DNA of 64,000 bases, from contig NZ_FNCG01000013.1 of assembly GCF_900100945.1 (NCBI RefSeq), positions 62,001 to 126,000 of the forward strand, given 5' to 3'. Of the stretch, positions 51,776 to 61,468 are shown piece by piece; positions within the stretch are counted from its first letter, which is position 1, and every line of letters starts with the position of its first letter. The notes below the pieces were generated by a model, which had not been told where the DNA came from, made no database searches, and saw nothing but the letters and a program-made list of their open reading frames with translations. Made by a program: the position numbers and the translations under genes. This DNA comes from Mucilaginibacter gossypii. Its GTDB lineage: Bacteria; Bacteroidota; Bacteroidia; Sphingobacteriales; Sphingobacteriaceae.

Positions 51776-54700
51776 ATGAAAAGAATTTTTACTATTTCAG
51801 GGTTGATGTTATTGCTTCTTTTTTCTTTTGACGCTGCGTTTGCACAAAACGTTACAGTAAAAGGAAAAATAACCGACGCTGCTACCGGCGAAGCCTTGAT
51901 AGGCGTATCGGTACAAGAAAAAGGAACAACTAACGGGACCCAAACAGATGTTAACGGCCTTTACTCAATTAAGGCATCAAAAAATGGAATCTTAACCATT
52001 ACTTATATCGGTTATGCAACCAAGTCTGTACCGGTAAACGAACAAACCACATTGAATGTAACGCTGCAGGCACAAGCAAACGAATTGGCACAGGTTGTTG
52101 TGGTTGGTTACGGCACTCAGCGTAAGCTTGATGTTACCGGTTCGGTAGCATCGGTAAAAGGTACCGAAATTTCAAAACAGGCTTCGGTAAACCCAATAAG
52201 CGGTTTACAGGGTAAGGTTGCCGGTGTGCAGATCACCAACAGCGGTTCTCCGGGCGCTTCACCTGCGGTAAGTATTCGCGGTTTAGGTACTGTATTTGGT
52301 AATGTAAGCCCATTGTTTGTGGTTGACGGGGTTTGGTATGATGATATCAGTTTTCTTAACCCGCAGGATATCGAGAATATCTCTATTTTAAAAGATGCCT
52401 CAAGTACTGCTATTTATGGTATCCGTGCAGCCAACGGTGTTGTACTGGTTACAACCAAGCGCGGGGTCAAAGGCAAACCTGTTATTAATTATAACGGTTA
52501 TGCAGGCTGGCAGTCGGTTACCAACCAGGTAAAAATGGCTAATGCTACCGAGTACGCAACGGCTATTAATGAGCTTTATACTTCTAATAACGTAAGCCCG
52601 GTATTATTCAGCGATCCGGCAAGCTACGGAAAAGGTACTGATTGGTATGGGCAAATCTTACGCAATGCTTTCGTAACAAATCATGAACTTTCAGTAAGCG
52701 GAGGCACCGAAAAGGTAACATACCACCTTTCATTCGGTTACCTTGACCAGGATGGTTTGGCTAAAACAAACAATTACAGGCGTTACACACTTCACTTATC
52801 AAACGATTTTAAACCTGTAAAAGGGCTTAAATTGGGATATACATTAAGTGGTTTATCCGGGAAATCGGCCGATGTAAACGGCGGAATTTTCCATCAGTTG
52901 TTTGGTGTGGCTCCAACCTTACCTGTTTATTATAAAGATGGTGCTTATGGCGATCCTAACGATTACCATACAGGTGATGGTAATAACTATAACCCGCAGG
53001 CTACACTTGATTTTTTCAATCAGAAATCAAGAAACATGCGCTTTACTTACAATGGGTATGGTGAAGTATCTTTTCTCAAAAACTTTAAATTTAAAACAAG
53101 CTTTGGCGGCGATATAGGTCAGGCCGAAGTTAGAGGATACACTCCGGTTTATGCCGCCACATTTGCACAAAAAAGCCTTGTATCAAACCTGGATGTTAAC
53201 CACAGCGAAACCCGTAACTGGATCTGGGAAAACACACTTACCTACGATGTGAAAATCAAGGATCATAAAATAACCGCTTTATTAGGTTACAGCGCGCAAA
53301 ATTATCGTACCAAACAGTTAGATGCGCATGCGCAAAATGTACCTTACGTTGGTAGCGGCAGCCAGCGCGGTTCGTTCCCTGATACGGCTAAGGTAACTTA
53401 TTACGCTACTCCGGGCTCGCAGGTATATACCCGCGCTTTGTCGCAATTTGCGCGTGTTAACTATTCGTTTAAAGATAAATATCTCTTAAACGCCTCTATA
53501 CGCCGCGATGGTGCATCGCAGTTTTACGGCGACCATACCTACGGGTACTTTCCGTCGGTAGGCGGTGGCTGGGTTATCACCAACGAGGATTTTATGAAAG
53601 ATCAGAAGGTGTTTAACACTTTAAAATTACGTGCCAGCTGGGGTAAAGTAGGTAACTCAGGTGTACCTATTAACCCGAGCATCCTAACCGTATCTGCCGA
53701 TCCTTACTTAACAGCGATATTTGGCACACCTCAAACAACGTTCCCTGGTGCAAGCGTTAACACAGTAGTACCGCCAACTATATTTTGGGAAAAAACCCAA
53801 TCGACCGATTTTGGTATAGAGGGTGCGATTCTTAATAGCAAATTATCGTTTGAGGCTGATTATTATGATCGTAAAACCAAAGATGCCATCTATCCTCTTC
53901 CAATACTTGGATCGTTGGGTACAAATGGCGGCGTAGTGCTTGGCAACCAGGCTACCATCCAAAACCGCGGCGTCGAGTTCTTATTAAGTTGGAAAGACCA
54001 GGCTACCAAGGATTTTTATTACAGCATCAGCGCTAACCTTGGCATTAACACCAATAAAGTGTTAAATGTATTATCAGGAAATATTCCTATTTACCAGGGC
54101 GGTAACGGCATTGCCAATGGTCAGTTGGCTACCCGTACTGTGGTTGGTCAGCCCATCGGCGAGTTTTATGGTTACCAGGTAACCGGTATTTTCCAAACGC
54201 CACAGGAAGTTGCGGCATCAAAACAAACCAGCGCCAAACCTGGCGACTTTAAATACCAGGACACCAATAATGATGGTGTAATTGATAGCAAAGACCGCGT
54301 AGTTTTAGGTAGCCCGCTGCCAAAATATAACTACGGTATCAATACCTCGTTCACTTACCGAAACTTTGACCTGGCTCTGGATTTTCAGGGTACTGCCGAT
54401 GTAAGTGTTTATAACGCCAATATTGCTTACCGTTTTGGTAACGAAAACTTCACTAAAGATTTTTTTGATCATCGCTGGCATGGCCCGGGTACTTCAAATA
54501 CCTATCCATCAGTAAACGTGGGCTCGACAGACAATGCAAAACCTAACTCATTTTATGTAGAAAGCGGTGCCTACTTCAGGCTCAGAAATGCGCAGTTGGG
54601 TTATACCTTGCCGGGCAGCATCTTAAGCAAATGGAAAATTCAAAAAGTCAGGCTGTTTGCCAACGCTCAAAACGCCCTTAACTTTTTCGGCTACAAAGGC

Positions 54701-54802
54701 TTTAGCCCCGAAGTTGGCGGCTCTATAGGCAATATGGGTATCGATGCTAATGTGTATCCATTATACGCAACCTACAATTTTGGTGTTAACGTTACTTTTT
54801 AA
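51776..54802 (+). CDS. SusC/RagA-family TonB-linked outer-membrane transporter
   Basis: A 1008-residue protein: signal peptide (1-24), CarboxypepD_reg-like domain (about 25-105), TonB plug (VVVVGYGTQRKLDVTGSVAS, LKDASSTAIYGIRAANGV) and a large barrel ending FGVNVTF. By family it imports oligosaccharides with the SusD lid, using TonB energy. It is the first structural gene of the glycan locus, 11 bp before susD. The 51515-51775 leader region is AT-rich and shows no clear operator. Confidence 0.96.
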   Translation: MKRIFTISGLMLLLLFSFDAAFAQNVTVKGKITDAATGEALIGVSVQEKGTTNGTQTDVNGLYSIKASKNGILTITYIGYATKSVPVNEQTTLNVTLQAQANELAQVVVVGYGTQRKLDVTGSVASVKGTEISKQASVNPISGLQGKVAGVQITNSGSPGASPAVSIRGLGTVFGNVSPLFVVDGVWYDDISFLNPQDIENISILKDASSTAIYGIRAANGVVLVTTKRGVKGKPVINYNGYAGWQSVTNQVKMANATEYATAINELYTSNNVSPVLFSDPASYGKGTDWYGQILRNAFVTNHELSVSGGTEKVTYHLSFGYLDQDGLAKTNNYRRYTLHLSNDFKPVKGLKLGYTLSGLSGKSADVNGGIFHQLFGVAPTLPVYYKDGAYGDPNDYHTGDGNNYNPQATLDFFNQKSRNMRFTYNGYGEVSFLKNFKFKTSFGGDIGQAEVRGYTPVYAATFAQKSLVSNLDVNHSETRNWIWENTLTYDVKIKDHKITALLGYSAQNYRTKQLDAHAQNVPYVGSGSQRGSFPDTAKVTYYATPGSQVYTRALSQFARVNYSFKDKYLLNASIRRDGASQFYGDHTYGYFPSVGGGWVITNEDFMKDQKVFNTLKLRASWGKVGNSGVPINPSILTVSADPYLTAIFGTPQTTFPGASVNTVVPPTIFWEKTQSTDFGIEGAILNSKLSFEADYYDRKTKDAIYPLPILGSLGTNGGVVLGNQATIQNRGVEFLLSWKDQATKDFYYSISANLGINTNKVLNVLSGNIPIYQGGNGIANGQLATRTVVGQPIGEFYGYQVTGIFQTPQEVAASKQTSAKPGDFKYQDTNNDGVIDSKDRVVLGSPLPKYNYGINTSFTYRNFDLALDFQGTADVSVYNANIAYRFGNENFTKDFFDHRWHGPGTSNTYPSVNVGSTDNAKPNSFYVESGAYFRLRNAQLGYTLPGSILSKWKIQKVRLFANAQNALNFFGYKGFSPEVGGSIGNMGIDANVYPLYATYNFGVNVTF

Positions 54803-54813
54803 TCAATATAAAG

Positions 54814-56298
54814 ATGAAAAACAGTAAAAAAACTTTATTGCAAAAGGCTGTTATTTTAGGCCTCGTTGCATCCGCAATATCATTTCAGGCTTGTAAAAAA
54901 AGCTTCTTAAATGTGGCCCCGGCGGGTAATCAATCTGCCACACAGTTTTGGAAAACACAGGATGATGCTACCAAGGCCGTAAATGCCATGTACGCAAACC
55001 TGCGCGAGTGGAAAAACATCGCCTTTGCCCCGATAGCTGTTGAAAGCATGGGATCGGACGATGCAGAAAAAGGCAGCAGCCCTACCGATGCTACCTTTAT
55101 GAACAACTTTCACAATTTTACGGTTACAGCAGGCGAAGGCCAGGTTTCCGATTTTTGGGCAGGTCAGTATCAAACCATCAACTTCGCCAACCAAATACTG
55201 GGCAACGTGCCCGGCATAACTATGGATCAGGGCCTGAAAGCAAGATACCTTGCCGAAGCCAAATTTATCCGCGCTTATGCTTATTTCAGGCTGGTACGCG
55301 CTTTCGGTGATGTGCCGCTGCGTTTATCGTTACCCAAAAATGCATCTGATTACAACCTTCCACGTACTGCAAAGGCGCAGGTTTGGGCAGCTATTGAAAG
55401 CGATTTGAATGATGCGGCATCGGTTTTACCGCAATCATACGCTTCGGCCGATATAGGACATGCTACCAAAGGCGCCGCGCTTGCTTTACATGCAAAAGCA
55501 GCCCTGTATCAAAAAAAATGGACCGATGTGGTTACCTATACTACCCAGGTAATGGGATTGGGTTATTCGCTGTATCCTGATTATGAGCAGTTGTTCCGCA
55601 CTACGCACAAGAATAACCAGGAATCCATTTTCGAGGTACAGTGCATGCTGGTACCTAATAACCCGGATGCTTCTAATTCTCAGTATTCGCAGGTACAAGG
55701 CGTACGTGGCTCAACAGGCGGCGGCTGGGGCTTTAATGTACCAACTGCCGATCTGGCGGCTGCCTATGAAACAGGCGATCCACGCCGTGATGCTACCATC
55801 ATCTTCCGCGGTGAAACTACGCCCGAAGGTGATAAGATCCCGGCCGATGGCGATAACCCGATGTACAATCAGAAATCGTACGTGCCATTTGGCCTGTATG
55901 TATCTGGTTTTAACGAAGGCTGTCAGCAAAATAAAATTGTTTTGCGCTATGCTGATGTGTTGCTGATGAATGCCGAAGCCAATAATGAGTTAGGTAACTC
56001 AGCACCTGCCTTAGCATCGCTTGAGTTGGTTCGCGCCCGCGCAAGGGCCGGCAACGCGGCTATATTGCCTAAGGTAACAGTTACAGGACAGGCCGATTTA
56101 CGCGCCGCTATATACAAAGAGCGCCGTGTTGAATTTGCTATGGAGTTTGACCGCTATTTTGACGTGATCCGCCAGGGACGAGGCGCTGCCGTATTTGGTT
56201 CACGAGGCTGGAAGGCTGGCAAAAATGAGGTATGGCCTGTGCCGCAAAATGAAATTGACATTAGTGGCGGCACCTTAACACAAAATCCGGGTTATTGA
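54814..56298 (+). CDS. SusD/RagB-family glycan-binding lipoprotein
   Basis: A 494-residue lipoprotein (lipobox at C27, ISFQACKKS) with the SusD helical TPR-like core: AEAKFIRAYAYFRLVRAFGDVPL, NAEANNELG and the C-terminal KERRVEFAMEFDRYFDVIRQG. It forms the lid of the SusC channel and binds glycan at the surface. Its 3' end overlaps an in-frame upstream extension of the next gene by 4 bp, but the preferred start of that gene leaves a 20-bp gap. Confidence 0.95.
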   Translation: MKNSKKTLLQKAVILGLVASAISFQACKKSFLNVAPAGNQSATQFWKTQDDATKAVNAMYANLREWKNIAFAPIAVESMGSDDAEKGSSPTDATFMNNFHNFTVTAGEGQVSDFWAGQYQTINFANQILGNVPGITMDQGLKARYLAEAKFIRAYAYFRLVRAFGDVPLRLSLPKNASDYNLPRTAKAQVWAAIESDLNDAASVLPQSYASADIGHATKGAALALHAKAALYQKKWTDVVTYTTQVMGLGYSLYPDYEQLFRTTHKNNQESIFEVQCMLVPNNPDASNSQYSQVQGVRGSTGGGWGFNVPTADLAAAYETGDPRRDATIIFRGETTPEGDKIPADGDNPMYNQKSYVPFGLYVSGFNEGCQQNKIVLRYADVLLMNAEANNELGNSAPALASLELVRARARAGNAAILPKVTVTGQADLRAAIYKERRVEFAMEFDRYFDVIRQGRGAAVFGSRGWKAGKNEVWPVPQNEIDISGGTLTQNPGY

Positions 56299-56318
56299 TC
56301 ATCAAAAATTCAGCAACA

Positions 56319-57197
56319 ATGAAATTACTACTTAACAATAAAATAAAAGCAACTCTGCTGGCCGGTGCTGTAGCGTGTGCCGGGATTACATCGTGCCAAA
56401 AAAGCTTCGACGCTAAATCGTACGCGCCGTCAAAACCGTTGCCAACTTATGGCGGTTACAGCAGCAGTAAAGATATCGAGCCGGCCAGCCTTGTGGCATA
56501 TTACCCATTCACAACCAACCTGGCCGATAGCATTGCAGGTGGTACCGGTGTTGCCACCGGAACCAGTTTTGCCAAAGGTTTAAACGGTAACGGCTTAAAA
56601 GGAGCAGCCAGCGCTTACGCGCTTTATGATACCCCTGCCGGTATTAAAGCGTTGAAAAGTTTTACTGCCAGTATCTGGGTGAATATGCCTCAGAACAACG
56701 CCGCCATAGGTTTAATGGATATTCAAAATGATCAGCCCGGCGGTGCCGGTTTTTGGGGCAGCCTCGCCATATTTTTCGATAATGGCGGCTCGGCATCAAA
56801 AGGTGTACTTAAGGTGCATGCCTTTAACGTAGCAGGCAGCTCGGCCGGTGTTGATGGCTGGGAGGGTGGCTACAGCGTAGATGATCCATGGAATAAATGG
56901 ATCAACGTAACCGTTTCGTTTGATGCGGCAAGCTCAACCATTTATGTTTATTACAACGGCGCGCAGGCTGGTAAAAACACAGTTACCGGTTTTGCACCGA
57001 TGGATTGGAGCAAGGCTGCGAAAATGGTATTCGGTACTTTACAGTTTCAAACCACGCCTTCGCTTACCGCAAATACAGGTGCACAGGGTTGGGCAGGCTA
57101 TGTTACAGGCACTTTAGATAATATCAGGTTTTATAATAAAGCGCTTACAGCATCGCAGGTTTCGGCCCTGTACAACCTCGAAGCTGCCGGAAGATAA
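56319..57197 (+). CDS. LamG / concanavalin-A-like lipoprotein
   Basis: From the ATG at 56319 it has 292 residues and a lipobox at C26 (AGITSCQKS). The ATG at 56295 would add eight non-signal residues. A LamG-type jelly roll covers about 60-290: SLVAYYPFTTNLADS, SFTASIWVNMP, WINVTVSFDAASSTIYVYYNG and LDNIRFYNKALTASQVSALYN. By position it is the surface glycan-binding protein (SusE/F equivalent) of the locus, although LamG domains also occur in enzymes. No catalytic motif is seen. Confidence 0.87.
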   Translation: MKLLLNNKIKATLLAGAVACAGITSCQKSFDAKSYAPSKPLPTYGGYSSSKDIEPASLVAYYPFTTNLADSIAGGTGVATGTSFAKGLNGNGLKGAASAYALYDTPAGIKALKSFTASIWVNMPQNNAAIGLMDIQNDQPGGAGFWGSLAIFFDNGGSASKGVLKVHAFNVAGSSAGVDGWEGGYSVDDPWNKWINVTVSFDAASSTIYVYYNGAQAGKNTVTGFAPMDWSKAAKMVFGTLQFQTTPSLTANTGAQGWAGYVTGTLDNIRFYNKALTASQVSALYNLEAAGR

Positions 57198-57262
57198 CAC
57201 ACAGTTGATTGATTTGGGTTGTCCTGCCTGGGGGCAGGCAACCTTTTTACACCCTCTCTACA

Positions 57263-58933
57263 ATGATGAATACTAAAAGCAATTTGGTATTTGGAGCCAT
57301 CGTTTTGTTTTTTGCCTGCGGTAAAAGCTCAAAAAGCAACCCCGATCCGGTTATCCCTGTGTCATCGTCATTTACTTTCAGCACACTTAAAGTTAATGGA
57401 CAGGCCAGCGGTTTCAGTTATACAAACGTAAATGCAAAGCCGGCTATAGCTATTTCATTTTCAACCCCGCTTGGCCAGGCTTCAGTAACGGGGAGTGTTA
57501 GTCTTGCTACTAAAGCCGGAGCAGCTGCAGCTTATAGTGTGGCTTTTCAGCATCATGATAGTACCGTTGTGATAACGCCTACGGGGCTTTTGCCCATTAC
57601 GCAATACTCACTTAAAGTTTCAACGGCTTTAAAATCTGCAAAAGGCAGTAATCTGCAATCGGCACTTGAGGTACAGCTTACTACCGCAATAGACAGTACT
57701 GCAAAGTTTCCGACCATAACCGATGAACAATTGCTTGATCTGGTTGAAAGGCAAACACTTAAATATTTTTATGATTTTGGCCATCCCACCAGCGGCCTTG
57801 CCCGCGAACGTAACTCATCGGGCGATGTAGTTACTTCGGGAGGGTCGGGTTTTGGCATTATGGCTATTGTTGCAGGTATAAGCCGCGGCTATATCTCTTA
57901 CGCCGACGGCCTGGCCCGGATGCAGAAAATAGTGAGCTTTTTAAATACCAAAGCTCAAAAGTTTCATGGCGCGTTTCCGCATTGGCTAAACGGCGCTACA
58001 GGTGCGATAGTGCCATTCAGCACGCAGGATAACGGGGCCGACCTGGTTGAAACATCATACCTGATGCAGGGATTAATCACTGCCCGACAATATTTCAGCT
58101 CGGCCAATGCAGCCGAAACTCAATTGCGTGCAGACATCAATACTTTATGGAATGGTGTGGAGTGGGATTGGTTTAGGCAAAATGATCAGAATGCGCTGTA
58201 CTGGCATTGGAGCCCAGATCAGGGCTGGGCTATCAACATGAAAATAACCGGTTGGAATGAGGCTCTTATTGTTTATGTACTCGGAGCGTCGTCAACAACA
58301 CACAACATCCCAAAGACAGTTTATGACCAGGGATGGGCAGGTAGCGGCGGTATTAAAAATGGTAAAACCTTTTATGGCGTAACCCTTCCGCTTGGGCCTG
58401 ACAGGGGAGGACCATTGTTTTTTGAGCATTACTCATTTTTGGGTATTAACCCAACAGGTTTAACAGATGCTTATGCCAACTACGAAACGCAAACCAAAGC
58501 TCACGCCATGATCAATTACAACTATTGTGTGGCTAATCCCCTGGGTAATGGCGGTTATAGCGCCAACTGCTGGGGATTAACAGCGAGCGATATTGACGGA
58601 GGGTATACGGCAAGCTCACCAACTAATGATGTAGGGGTTATAGCGCCAACTGCCGCAATTGCGTCATTGCCTTATACACCAACCCAATCGATGGCTGCCT
58701 TACACTTTTTTTATTATACCCTTGGTGATAAGTTATGGGGCCAATATGGCTTTTATGATGCTTTTAACTTAACCAACCCCTGGTTTGCCAATTCGTACCT
58801 GGCTATTGACCAGGGTCCTATCGTGGTTATGACCGAAAACTACAGAAGCGGGTTACTCTGGAGACTTTTCATGAGCGCGCCGGAAATAAAAACGGGAATG
58901 AAGAATTTAGGCTTTAGAGGACCAAACTTATAA
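57263..58933 (+). CDS. glucoamylase-like lipoprotein (GH144-type) with N-terminal Ig-like domain
   Basis: The start at 57263 gives 556 residues and a lipobox at C19 (VLFFACGKS); an upstream ATG at 57209 precedes any signal and was rejected. Residues about 30-135 look like an Ig-like (Big_5-type) domain. The catalytic domain begins at about 150 (LLDLVERQTLKYFYDFGHP). The enzyme has the glycoamylase family blocks GLARERNSSG, VTSGGSGFGIM, HWSPDQGWAINM, GWNEALIVYVLG and DQGPIVVMTENYRSGLLW. Characterised GH144 relatives are endo-beta-1,2-glucanases; the assignment is by family. Confidence 0.87.
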   Translation: MMNTKSNLVFGAIVLFFACGKSSKSNPDPVIPVSSSFTFSTLKVNGQASGFSYTNVNAKPAIAISFSTPLGQASVTGSVSLATKAGAAAAYSVAFQHHDSTVVITPTGLLPITQYSLKVSTALKSAKGSNLQSALEVQLTTAIDSTAKFPTITDEQLLDLVERQTLKYFYDFGHPTSGLARERNSSGDVVTSGGSGFGIMAIVAGISRGYISYADGLARMQKIVSFLNTKAQKFHGAFPHWLNGATGAIVPFSTQDNGADLVETSYLMQGLITARQYFSSANAAETQLRADINTLWNGVEWDWFRQNDQNALYWHWSPDQGWAINMKITGWNEALIVYVLGASSTTHNIPKTVYDQGWAGSGGIKNGKTFYGVTLPLGPDRGGPLFFEHYSFLGINPTGLTDAYANYETQTKAHAMINYNYCVANPLGNGGYSANCWGLTASDIDGGYTASSPTNDVGVIAPTAAIASLPYTPTQSMAALHFFYYTLGDKLWGQYGFYDAFNLTNPWFANSYLAIDQGPIVVMTENYRSGLLWRLFMSAPEIKTGMKNLGFRGPNL

Positions 58934-58953
58934 TGTGATTAATGATATATTAA

Positions 58954-60306
58954 ATGAAAAAACTAATATTATCCTCCTTGTTAATGATGCTTGTACTGAG
59001 CGCTTTTGCCCAAAAGCAAACAAAAAAAACAGAAGACGGCATTAAGCCTGTAGGTATTATCAAAAACCTTACGGATAGTGCTTTGCTTGATGTGGTGCAG
59101 CGCCAAACGTTCCGTTATTTCTGGGACTTTGGTCACCCGGTGAGCGGTCTGGCCAGGGAGCGCAGCAACACTTCTTTTGATTACGGTAACGAGGTGGTAA
59201 CTACCGGTGGTTCGGGATTTGGTATCATGTCGCTCATTGTGGCTGATAGCCGCAAATGGATCACCCATGAGCAGGCGGTTGACCGTATGGTGAAGATCGT
59301 TAACTTTTTATACAAGGCCGATGCTTTTCATGGTGCTTTCCCACATTGGTTAAACGGCGAAACCGGTAAAGTGATCCGCTTTGGCCGTAAAGATGATGGG
59401 GCTGACATTGTGGAATCGGCTTATCTTTTTCAGGGTTTATTGTGTGCAAGACAATATTTTACTGCCGATGATCCTAAGGAACGCCGAATCCGCGATGTGA
59501 TTAACTGGATGTGGGGCGAAATGGAATGGAGCTGGTTTACCCGCGATGGCCGCGACTACCTTTACTGGCACTGGAGCCCGAACAATGGCTGGGCCATGAA
59601 CTTCCCGATCCACGGTTTTAACGAATGTTTGATCACTTACGTGCTTGCCGCATCTGCCGAACGTTACCCCGTTAGTGCCAATGTTTACCATAATGGTTGG
59701 GCGCAAAGCGATTTCTTTAAAAACGGCAGAACTTTTTATGGTTTTAAACTGCCGCTTGGTTTTGATTATGGCGGTCCGCTATTCTTCTCGCAATATTCTT
59801 TCCTGGGCCTTAATCCTAAGGGATTAAAGGACGAATATGCCGACTACTGGGAACAAAACAAAAATCACACCCTGATCAATCACGCTTACTGTGTTGATAA
59901 TCCTAAAAAATTTAAGGGCTACGGTGAAAATTGCTGGGGATTAACTGCCAGCGATAACTTTGAGGGGTACAATGCACATTCGCCAACTAACGACCTCGGC
60001 GTAATTACGCCTACGGCCGCGCTATCCGCATTCCCATACACCCCGGAATATTCGATGAAAGCGTTGCGCCATTTTTATTATGACCTGGGCGATAAGATCT
60101 GGGGCGAGTATGGCTTTACCGATGCCTTCAGCGAATCGCATAACTGGTACGCCAACTCCTATTTGGCCATCGACCAGGGCCCGATCATTGTGATGATTGA
60201 AAACTACCGGACCGGTTTGCTCTGGAAACTTTTCATGAGCTGCCCCGAGGTTCAGGGTGGTTTGAAAAAACTGGGTTTTGAAAGCCCCGCTATCGTGAAA
60301 AATTAA
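58954..60306 (+). CDS. glucoamylase-like secreted enzyme (GH144-type)
   Basis: A 450-residue paralogue of the preceding enzyme without the Ig-like domain. It has a signal peptide (1-19, LSAFAQ) and no lipobox, so it is periplasmic or exported by another route. Conserved acidic positions shared with its neighbour lie in GLARERS, ADIVESAYLFQG, GFNECLITYV and DQGPIIVMIENY. One enzyme on the surface and one in the periplasm would fit stepwise degradation. Confidence 0.88.
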   Translation: MKKLILSSLLMMLVLSAFAQKQTKKTEDGIKPVGIIKNLTDSALLDVVQRQTFRYFWDFGHPVSGLARERSNTSFDYGNEVVTTGGSGFGIMSLIVADSRKWITHEQAVDRMVKIVNFLYKADAFHGAFPHWLNGETGKVIRFGRKDDGADIVESAYLFQGLLCARQYFTADDPKERRIRDVINWMWGEMEWSWFTRDGRDYLYWHWSPNNGWAMNFPIHGFNECLITYVLAASAERYPVSANVYHNGWAQSDFFKNGRTFYGFKLPLGFDYGGPLFFSQYSFLGLNPKGLKDEYADYWEQNKNHTLINHAYCVDNPKKFKGYGENCWGLTASDNFEGYNAHSPTNDLGVITPTAALSAFPYTPEYSMKALRHFYYDLGDKIWGEYGFTDAFSESHNWYANSYLAIDQGPIIVMIENYRTGLLWKLFMSCPEVQGGLKKLGFESPAIVKN

Positions 60307-60407
60307 TTCGGCATAAAAAATAAACAAAAGGCCGTTAAAGAGGTTAAATTTGTTTTGAAGCCCGGGTGGCAATCACGCCGGTTGTAAAACAAAGAAGTAT
60401 TTAACCC

Positions 60408-61205
60408 ATGATTAAAGTAATACGAATTACAGGAATGCTAAGCTTGCTCTTAGCATTCTCTTTTTTAGCCAGATCCCAAAATTTGACCTCGTTTGACAGG
60501 GGCAGCTTTATTTTTAAAGTAGACACACTACCATACCGAATTTTATTTCCAAAGCATTTTAATCCGGGTCAAAAGTACCCTTTATTGTTTGTATTACACG
60601 GTTCGGGCGAACGGGGAAACAATAATGAGTCGCAACTGGCTTATGGGGCACAACGGTTTTTGCAGGACAGCTGCAGGGAGTTATACGAGTCCATCGTTGT
60701 TTTTCCGCAATGCCCGGCAAAAAGTTATTGGAGCAATGTAAAGCAGGTTACGGATTCGGCAACCAATAAGCGCAAATTCATTTTTCAGGAAGATGCACCG
60801 CCAACAATGGCTATGATCATGCTCATGGGGCTTGTAGACCAGTTTTTGGAGAAACCATTTGTTGATAAGCATAAAGTTTATGTGGGGGGCCTGAGCATGG
60901 GTGGTATGGGGACATTTGAAATCATTGGCCGTGAACCTAAAGTATTTGCAGCAGCCTTTGCCATTTGCGGCGGCGATAATACGCTGAACGCAAAGAAATA
61001 CGCTAAAAAAGTTCCGCTCTGGATCTTTCACGGTAATAATGACCCGGTAGTACCTGCCGATCATTCGCAGGTAATGGTTGATGCTATTAAAGAGGCGGGA
61101 GGCAAGCCGCGGTTTACGCTTTATCCAGGTGTAGGGCACAATAGTTGGGACAACGCGTTCAACGAGCCTGATCTGTTGCATTGGTTGTTTTCGCATAGTA
61201 AGTAG
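60408..61205 (+). CDS. secreted alpha/beta-hydrolase esterase
   Basis: A 265-residue protein with a signal peptide (about 1-23) and a complete triad: nucleophile S163 in GLSMGGMG, D212 in HGNNDPVVP and H244 in GVGHNSWD. LFVLHGSGERG supplies the oxyanion region. It belongs to the feruloyl-esterase/PHB-depolymerase-like group. Placed 102 bp after the second glucanase, it may remove acyl groups from the glycan. It could also be an independent gene after the locus. Confidence 0.82.
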   Translation: MIKVIRITGMLSLLLAFSFLARSQNLTSFDRGSFIFKVDTLPYRILFPKHFNPGQKYPLLFVLHGSGERGNNNESQLAYGAQRFLQDSCRELYESIVVFPQCPAKSYWSNVKQVTDSATNKRKFIFQEDAPPTMAMIMLMGLVDQFLEKPFVDKHKVYVGGLSMGGMGTFEIIGREPKVFAAAFAICGGDNTLNAKKYAKKVPLWIFHGNNDPVVPADHSQVMVDAIKEAGGKPRFTLYPGVGHNSWDNAFNEPDLLHWLFSHSK

Positions 61206-61225
61206 AGGCGGGTAACACAAAAATC

Positions 61226-61275
61226 ATATCATTGAGGAGGGAAGACGAAGCAATCGCATGCTATACAGGGCGGTC
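61226..61275 (+). repeat. half copy of the CATTGCGAGG palindrome family
   Basis: CATATCATTGAGGAGGG ... GAAGCAATCGCATGCTATACAG matches the left half of the 62927-63019 element with a few changes. The right arm is missing. Confidence 0.7.
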
Positions 61276-61309
61276 ACGCTAAACAAAATGAAAATTGCTT
61301 TAAAAAAAA

Positions 61310-61444
61310 TGTCCTTTCGATTGAGCAGAGGTGGGCAATAGCGCTGGGGCGAAAGAGAAATCTTATATACCACGCAAGTCCGATAAGCATGTTTGCTCAG
61401 CAGGGAGTATAAGATTTCTCACTCGCTCCTCGCTCGAAATGACA
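61310..61444. repeat. 135-bp palindromic repeat (TGTCNTTTCGA family)
   Basis: The termini TGTCCTTTCGA and TCGAAATGACA are inverted with one mismatch, and the inner arms GAGAAATCTTATA and TATAAGATTTCTC are exact inverted repeats. A left half occurs at 2317-2370. With 61226-61275 it fills the gap between the esterase and the repeat protein; no gene is seen. Confidence 0.85.
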
Positions 61445-61468
61445 ATAAATTTGTTGAAAGTTATCGAC

